Source: Acidobacteriota bacterium | GTDB lineage: Bacteria > Acidobacteriota > Aminicenantia > UBA2199 | DNA: 9,000 nt | Direction of reading: 5' to 3' | NCBI GenBank assembly: GCA_021817755.1 | Contig: JAKAGC010000113.1 | Location: forward strand, 1 to 9,000 | In this document: positions 4,730 through 9,000 of the stretch, piece after piece | Layout of the letters: each line of letters begins with the position of its first letter | How positions within the stretch are numbered: the first letter of the stretch is position 1 | The notes under the pieces: model-generated | Told to the model about the DNA's origin: nothing | Database searches by the model: none | The model's input: the letters and a program-made list of their open reading frames with translations, nothing else | Position numbers and translations under genes: made by a program

Positions 4730-6374
4730 AATCCGCCTTCAACAACTGAGAAACCTGTACAGACAGGCTACGCCTAAACAAATTACTCTCATTTTACTCC
4801 TTGGTGCTTCCATTCTCGGTGCAATGACATTTATATTCATCAAATTATTCGGTTTCCTATACAAGCAAGACGAATTCCCCATGTTTTTCAAACTTTTCCT
4901 GTGTGAAAAAATTCTCATGATGAATTTTCTCACCATGTATTTGATGCTCATTCTTTCATCCCTCATATCCACATTGAATATATTCTTTCTATCCAAAGAT
5001 TTACACCTGTTGCTTTCATCCCCACTACCCTCCCGGAAAGTTTTCGCCTGGAAGGCTGTCGAAGTAGCCGCTACCAGTTCATTGATGGTGGTCTTCTTTT
5101 CGCTTCCCGTTTTATTTGCTTATTCCTATTATTTTGCACCATCGATCATAGCCATTGCAGCCATGTTAGTTACATTCCTGCTCTTTATCGTAAGCGGAGT
5201 ACTGGTTGGAATAATCATCGGTTTCATCGTTCCCGCGTTTATCTCTGTCCGAAAACTACAACCCGTATTATCCGTCGTATCCATCCTGTTGATATCCGGG
5301 ATCGTTATTTTACTCCGTTTAATGCGCCCCGAACAATTCGGGAATCCCACCGCAGTTCGAGACTTAGTCGAATATATGGGCGGATTACAGGTTCGAGGTG
5401 CTTCCTGGTTTCCATTCTCATGGATTGCCCGTGCCTTTCATATGCTCGCCAAACCCGATTTTATAGGTTTTTTAAAAGAGATTGCTCCTTTTGCTCTTAT
5501 CATTTCTTTTTTCGGTTTATTTATTTATTTCCTTCAAAAAAAATACTACCTCACCCTTTTCGATAAACTCAATAAAGGAGATTCCGGGACCTACCGTTCC
5601 ACCTGGAAAACTACACGATGGCTCTCACCCGATTACCATGCACTCTTGAAAAAAGAGGTCAAAACCTTCTGGAGAACCCCGGCACAGTGGTCGCAATTAC
5701 TTGTCGTCGGAGCTATCGTGATCGTATTCGTATTAAATATCAAAGGCATCCCACTCCCCCATCCATCGGTTAAAAATCTCATCGCATACCTGAACCTTGG
5801 AATGTCAGCATTTATCGTCGCTGGGTTAAATTCCCGGTTTACATTTACCTCCATCCCTATGGAAAGCCCCGGTATTATCAATATAATGGCCTCCCCTTTT
5901 TCCAAAGAGAAACTGCTCCGGTTTAAGATTGTTTTTTATATTATTCCCCAGGTCATAATCGGGTTTTCATTATTCTTTATCGGCGATACCGCACTCGAAA
6001 TGGATTCCTTTTCCCGGTTCACAGGCATCGTTTTTCTCATTCCCATACTTCCGCTTCTCACCATTCTTGCATTATATTTCAGTCTTAAAGTCGATGAATC
6101 CGTTCCCCTTACCCCTCAACATCTTGTCGCTTCACGTTACGGTATTGCTTACATGTTGTGGAGCATGTTGTTTATCGTTGTAGGAATGATCTATTTTGTC
6201 CGCCCCCTCTTTCTCTATTACTACAGCAAATGGGCCAAAGTTCCCGTTCCTGTACTCGAAATCACCCTGTGGTACTCCGCATTTGTATTAATCAATATTG
6301 CATTATTCATAATCTTCTATAAAAAATGCATTTCATCCTGGAATAAGAAAGAAATCTCCAATCCAACGCTTTGA
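4713..6374 (+). CDS. ABC exporter permease, large two-half membrane protein
   Basis: This 553-residue, very hydrophobic protein is the membrane partner of the ATPase it overlaps. I count about 12 transmembrane segments, near 24-48, 68-93, 117-141, 144-173, 184-204, 257-275, 328-344, 358-372 (weak), 404-424, 436-457, 478-497 and 515-537. A soluble, basic stretch (276-320) separates the halves. Each half has a matching cytoplasmic-type motif: LLSSPLPSRKVFAWK (100-114) and IMASPFSKEKLLRFK (391-405), so the protein looks like two fused permease units. This resembles the putative ABC exporter family (I recall the Pfam name ABC_export) more than classic six-TM ABC-2 permeases. Its N-terminus (KNLLKIRLQQLRN) is basic and cytoplasmic. 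No separate substrate-binding protein is encoded nearby, which fits export. Substrate unknown. The stop codon lies inside the promoter of the next gene. Confidence 0.85.
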   Translation: MKNLLKIRLQQLRNLYRQATPKQITLILLLGASILGAMTFIFIKLFGFLYKQDEFPMFFKLFLCEKILMMNFLTMYLMLILSSLISTLNIFFLSKDLHLLLSSPLPSRKVFAWKAVEVAATSSLMVVFFSLPVLFAYSYYFAPSIIAIAAMLVTFLLFIVSGVLVGIIIGFIVPAFISVRKLQPVLSVVSILLISGIVILLRLMRPEQFGNPTAVRDLVEYMGGLQVRGASWFPFSWIARAFHMLAKPDFIGFLKEIAPFALIISFFGLFIYFLQKKYYLTLFDKLNKGDSGTYRSTWKTTRWLSPDYHALLKKEVKTFWRTPAQWSQLLVVGAIVIVFVLNIKGIPLPHPSVKNLIAYLNLGMSAFIVAGLNSRFTFTSIPMESPGIINIMASPFSKEKLLRFKIVFYIIPQVIIGFSLFFIGDTALEMDSFSRFTGIVFLIPILPLLTILALYFSLKVDESVPLTPQHLVASRYGIAYMLWSMLFIVVGMIYFVRPLFLYYYSKWAKVPVPVLEITLWYSAFVLINIALFIIFYKKCISSWNKKEISNPTL

Positions 6375-6399
6375 TTTCTTTTACCTATAGTGATAAAAT
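6371..6399 (+). promoter_or_regulatory. Extended -10 promoter for the kinase/regulator operon
   Basis: TTGATT (6371-6376) is spaced 17 bases from TAAAAT (6394-6399), with TG at 6391-6392 forming an extended -10. It overlaps the permease stop codon (6372-6374). Transcription would start near 6406, leaving about 59 bases of leader to the ATG at 6465, which follows AAAAGG (6455-6460). This gives the two-component pair its own sigma-70-type promoter. Confidence 0.55.
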
Positions 6400-6464
6400 A
6401 CCTCTATGCATAAACCAGAAATATTACCTTTTTATTTTCAACCCATCAAAAGGGAAAAGGCCCT

Positions 6465-8042
6465 ATGACAGAAGCCAATACCCAGATATTAATCGTTGAA
6501 GATGAACGCCTTGTTTTTCATGATATAAAATATATGCTCAATGCATTTGGATATAGTATCCCGGAACCCATCGATACAGGAGAAAAAGCCATCAATGCGG
6601 TAAAGAAATCGAAACCGGCGTTGGTACTGATGGATATCGGTTTAAAAGGCCCCATGACAGGGATAGAGGCTGCACGAATAATTTATTCCCAATACAATGT
6701 CCCGGTTGTCTATTTAACTGCCTTTGCCGATGAAAAAATGATAAGCCAGCTTGCTGAAACACAACCTTACGGATACCTACTAAAACCGGTAGTGGAACAG
6801 GAATTGAAGATGGTTATCGAGATGGCTATCCTCAAACATAAAATGGAACAGGAATTGAAAGAGAGCGAGGAGCGGTTACGTGAAATTTTCGAACAAAATG
6901 CTGATGCCATAATCCTCCTCAGACAGGATACATTCGACGTAATCGATTTAAACTCTGCTTCGCTCTCTATTTTCCAATACTCCAGGGAAGAACTGAAAAC
7001 GAAATTTTCATCCCTCTTTGAAGATAAGCAGGCCTATTCCCAGTTGAGAACAGCTATTACCGATTTTTACAGGGAAGAAAAAAAAGGATTTTCCCAACGG
7101 CTCCGGCTCCATAGAAAAGATGGGATGTGGATCGTGTGCGATATTCGGATTAACCCAATCGATCTAAAAAATGAACGGGTTTTTTATTGCGTATTTCGCG
7201 ATATAACCGAACAAACCCGAATGGAAGAAGAAGCACGAATCCTTCAAGCCCGGTTAATCCACGCCAACCGGATGACTGCTATGGGCACATTGGCTTCCGG
7301 TGTAGCCCACGAAATCAATAATCCCAATAATTATATCCTTTCCAATACCCAGATGTTCCAATGTATCTGGGAGGACACCATAAACGCACTGGAAGAGAAA
7401 ATGGATGCAGGTAGAGAACTAAATCTGGGAGGATTACCGCTTATGGAAGCCAAAGCGGTCGTGCCGCAACTCTTGAAGGCAGTGATAGAAGGTTCCAGGC
7501 GGATAAAATTTATAATAGACAATCTTAAAGATTTTTCAAGGCCCCATAATGGAAGTATCCTTGAATCGGTTTCCATAAATAAAGTCATTGAATTCGCCAT
7601 ATCCATCCTATCCAACCAGATAAAAACCTATACCGACGTTTTCCAATTCACTCCCGGTAAACCAATCCCCTCATTTAAAGGAAATTCCCGGCATCTTGAA
7701 CAGGTGTTTATCAACCTGATCCAGAATGCATTACAAGCCCTTCCTCGAAAACATTGCGGTGTGAAAGTCGTCTCTCGTTATCAGAAGGAACAAAACTCCA
7801 TAATGGTCACTATCAAAGATGAAGGTGTCGGTATGAATAAAAATATACTCGACCGCATCACCGATCCCTTTTTCACCACGCGACAGGATATCGGTGGAAC
7901 AGGATTGGGTTTATATATTTCATACTCCATAATCAAAGATCACCACGGCTTATTGGAATTCAAATCCCAACCCGGTAAAGGTACTCGGGTAATTGTAAAA
8001 ATCCCCGTAGAACCTACATCACAAACTATAGGTGCCTCATGA
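6465..8042 (+). CDS. Soluble hybrid histidine kinase: receiver - PAS - HisKA - HATPase_c
   Basis: The 525-residue protein is a cytoplasmic signalling kinase with no transmembrane segment or signal peptide. An N-terminal receiver (about 6-122) has E12/D13, phospho-acceptor D57 (VLMDIGLKGPMTG), T85 and K107-P108. A coiled-coil-like linker (KHKMEQELKESEERLRE) leads to a PAS domain (about 135-250, beginning FEQNADAIILL and ending FRDITEQ). The dimerisation/phosphotransfer domain has the H-box GVAHEINNP with His282. The ATPase domain has N-box residues in NLIQNALQAL (N417, N421), G1 DEGVGM (452-457), F-box DPFFTT (467-472) and G2 GGTGLGL (477-483). All catalytic motifs are intact. The H-box type is NtrB-like, which fits the NtrC-type regulator coupled downstream by ATGA. 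The N-terminal receiver suggests input from another kinase, and the PAS domain a small ligand or cofactor; both are inference. Confidence 0.95.
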   Translation: MTEANTQILIVEDERLVFHDIKYMLNAFGYSIPEPIDTGEKAINAVKKSKPALVLMDIGLKGPMTGIEAARIIYSQYNVPVVYLTAFADEKMISQLAETQPYGYLLKPVVEQELKMVIEMAILKHKMEQELKESEERLREIFEQNADAIILLRQDTFDVIDLNSASLSIFQYSREELKTKFSSLFEDKQAYSQLRTAITDFYREEKKGFSQRLRLHRKDGMWIVCDIRINPIDLKNERVFYCVFRDITEQTRMEEEARILQARLIHANRMTAMGTLASGVAHEINNPNNYILSNTQMFQCIWEDTINALEEKMDAGRELNLGGLPLMEAKAVVPQLLKAVIEGSRRIKFIIDNLKDFSRPHNGSILESVSINKVIEFAISILSNQIKTYTDVFQFTPGKPIPSFKGNSRHLEQVFINLIQNALQALPRKHCGVKVVSRYQKEQNSIMVTIKDEGVGMNKNILDRITDPFFTTRQDIGGTGLGLYISYSIIKDHHGLLEFKSQPGKGTRVIVKIPVEPTSQTIGAS

Positions 8043-9000
8043 ATCCCGAAGAAAATATCTCCCCGTCCTCTCCCCGGATTTTACTGGTAGACGATGAACC
8101 AGGGACACTATTAAGTTTCAGTACCCTTCTAAAAAGTCATTCGCTACGAAACGTCGTATGTCTTGAAGACAGTAGGAAGGTGTTGCCGTTTCTTGAAAAA
8201 CACCATACACGATTACAGCCTGTTGCATTGGTCATACTCGATCTATCCATGCCGTTTCTTCCAGGTCAGGATTTACTTCTGGAAATCAGGGAGCAGTATC
8301 CGGATATCACCATTATCGTTATGACAGCAACCAATGAAATCGATACTGCCGTCGACTGCATGAAAAATGGGGCAATCGATTACCTTGTCAAACCGGTAGA
8401 AACCAACCGTTTTCTTTCCAGTGTCAGACATGCATTAGAAACCCAACAGCTTAAAGAAGAAGTGCTTCACTTATCCAGGCATATCCTATCCGATACCTTA
8501 GAAAATCCACATGTTTTCTCATCCATTATTACCCAGGATAGCAAAATGACCGCAATATTTCGATATATAGAAGCTATTTGCCGCTCCAATCAACCCGTTT
8601 TAATAACCGGAGAAACCGGAGTCGGAAAAGAACTCATTGCCCGTGCGCTTCATTATTGCGGTAGACAAACCAGGGAATTTATTGCCGTCAATGTGGCAGG
8701 ACTCGATGATTCCATGTTTACCGATACCTTATTCGGGCATAAAAAAGGAGCTTTTACAGGTGCCGATTCCTCCCGGGAAGGTTTGATCGCCCAAGCTGCT
8801 GGTGGAACTCTTTTTCTCGATGAAATCGGCGATCTAAATCCTCAGTCCCAGGTGAAGTTATTACGACTCATCCAGGAATATGAATATTATCCTCTCGGTT
8901 CCGATCTCCCCAGGAAAACCGATACACGCGTCATTACTGCGACAAATCAGGATTTAAAGCATTTGATGGAAACAGGAATTTTCCGTCGTGATCTTTATTA
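8039..9000 (+). CDS. NtrC-family sigma-54 response regulator, partial (3' end outside window)
   Basis: The ATG at 8039 overlaps the kinase stop as ATGA, and 320 codons are visible before the window ends. Residues 12-133 form a receiver with D18/D19, phospho-acceptor D68 (VILDLSMP), T96 and K118-P119. After a helical linker, the AAA+ domain begins near 160, with Walker A GETGVGKE (191-198), the intact sigma-54 contact loop GAFTGA (237-242), Walker B GGTLFLDE (255-262), ITATNQDL and the arginine-finger region FRRDLYY at the end. The C-terminal HTH should lie beyond base 9000. Translational coupling makes it the likely phosphorylation partner of the kinase at 6465. It is the canonical sigma-54 activator of the window, unlike the GSYTDA protein at 1921. 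The linker around 134-160 is longer than in the other regulator, which shows the two are distinct lineages and not a recent duplication. Confidence 0.95.
   Translation, partial: MNPEENISPSSPRILLVDDEPGTLLSFSTLLKSHSLRNVVCLEDSRKVLPFLEKHHTRLQPVALVILDLSMPFLPGQDLLLEIREQYPDITIIVMTATNEIDTAVDCMKNGAIDYLVKPVETNRFLSSVRHALETQQLKEEVLHLSRHILSDTLENPHVFSSIITQDSKMTAIFRYIEAICRSNQPVLITGETGVGKELIARALHYCGRQTREFIAVNVAGLDDSMFTDTLFGHKKGAFTGADSSREGLIAQAAGGTLFLDEIGDLNPQSQVKLLRLIQEYEYYPLGSDLPRKTDTRVITATNQDLKHLMETGIFRRDLY

Noticed and set aside
5129..5905. Two minus-strand ORFs opposite the permease
   Set aside because: They mirror the hydrophobic permease codons and have no domain, ribosome site or promoter of their own.

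Overview
The window is an A+T-rich stretch of bacterial chromosome with every credible gene on the + strand, tightly packed and devoted mainly to signal transduction. It suggests a diderm (Gram-negative-type) bacterium that uses sigma-54: there are two NtrC-type AAA+ response regulators, a DUF374-type lysophospholipid acyltransferase (a family I associate with diderm envelopes) and a clear -24/-12 promoter. The phylum cannot be fixed from this sequence. I see no mobile element, CRISPR array, tRNA or rRNA.

Layout. Bases 1-254 are the 3' end of an mscL-type mechanosensitive channel gene whose product ends in a four-cysteine zinc ribbon. A non-coding stretch of nearly 400 bases (255-647) follows. 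It holds a GC-rich hairpin, two copies of a TTTAC-N9-GTAAA dyad, three copies of TAAGACAAA and a sigma-54-type promoter (GG-N10-GC). These lead into 648-1643, a response regulator with an unusual architecture: a receiver followed by two tandem Lrp/AsnC-type (RAM-like) effector domains and no DNA-binding domain. A strong intrinsic terminator (1698-1734) closes that unit.

The second unit is 1921-3282 (NtrC-type regulator with a GSYTDA loop in place of GAFTGA) overlapping 3263-3892 (DUF374 acyltransferase). A good sigma-70-like promoter at 1761-1789 would start a transcript almost exactly at the ATG of a 42-codon ORF (1796-1924), whose stop overlaps the regulator start as ATGA. This could be a leader peptide that couples translation. 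The third unit, 3998-6374, is an ABC exporter: an ATPase overlapping a 12-TM-like permease with two similar halves.

The fourth unit begins at an extended -10 promoter over the permease stop codon. It encodes a soluble receiver-PAS-histidine kinase (6465-8042) coupled through ATGA to a canonical GAFTGA-bearing NtrC-type regulator (8039-9000, cut by the window end).

How the parts may work together (inference): the kinase at 6465 is the only phosphodonor visible, and neither it nor the regulators has a membrane segment, so the sensing looks cytoplasmic. One of the two sigma-54 activators may drive the promoter at 582-598 and so control the receiver/RAM protein, with the dyads at 368-386 and 486-504 as possible enhancer sites. 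The receiver/RAM protein could join phosphorylation to small-molecule (amino-acid-like) sensing. This possible circuit, and the unusual protein at 648-1643, are the most interesting items in the window.
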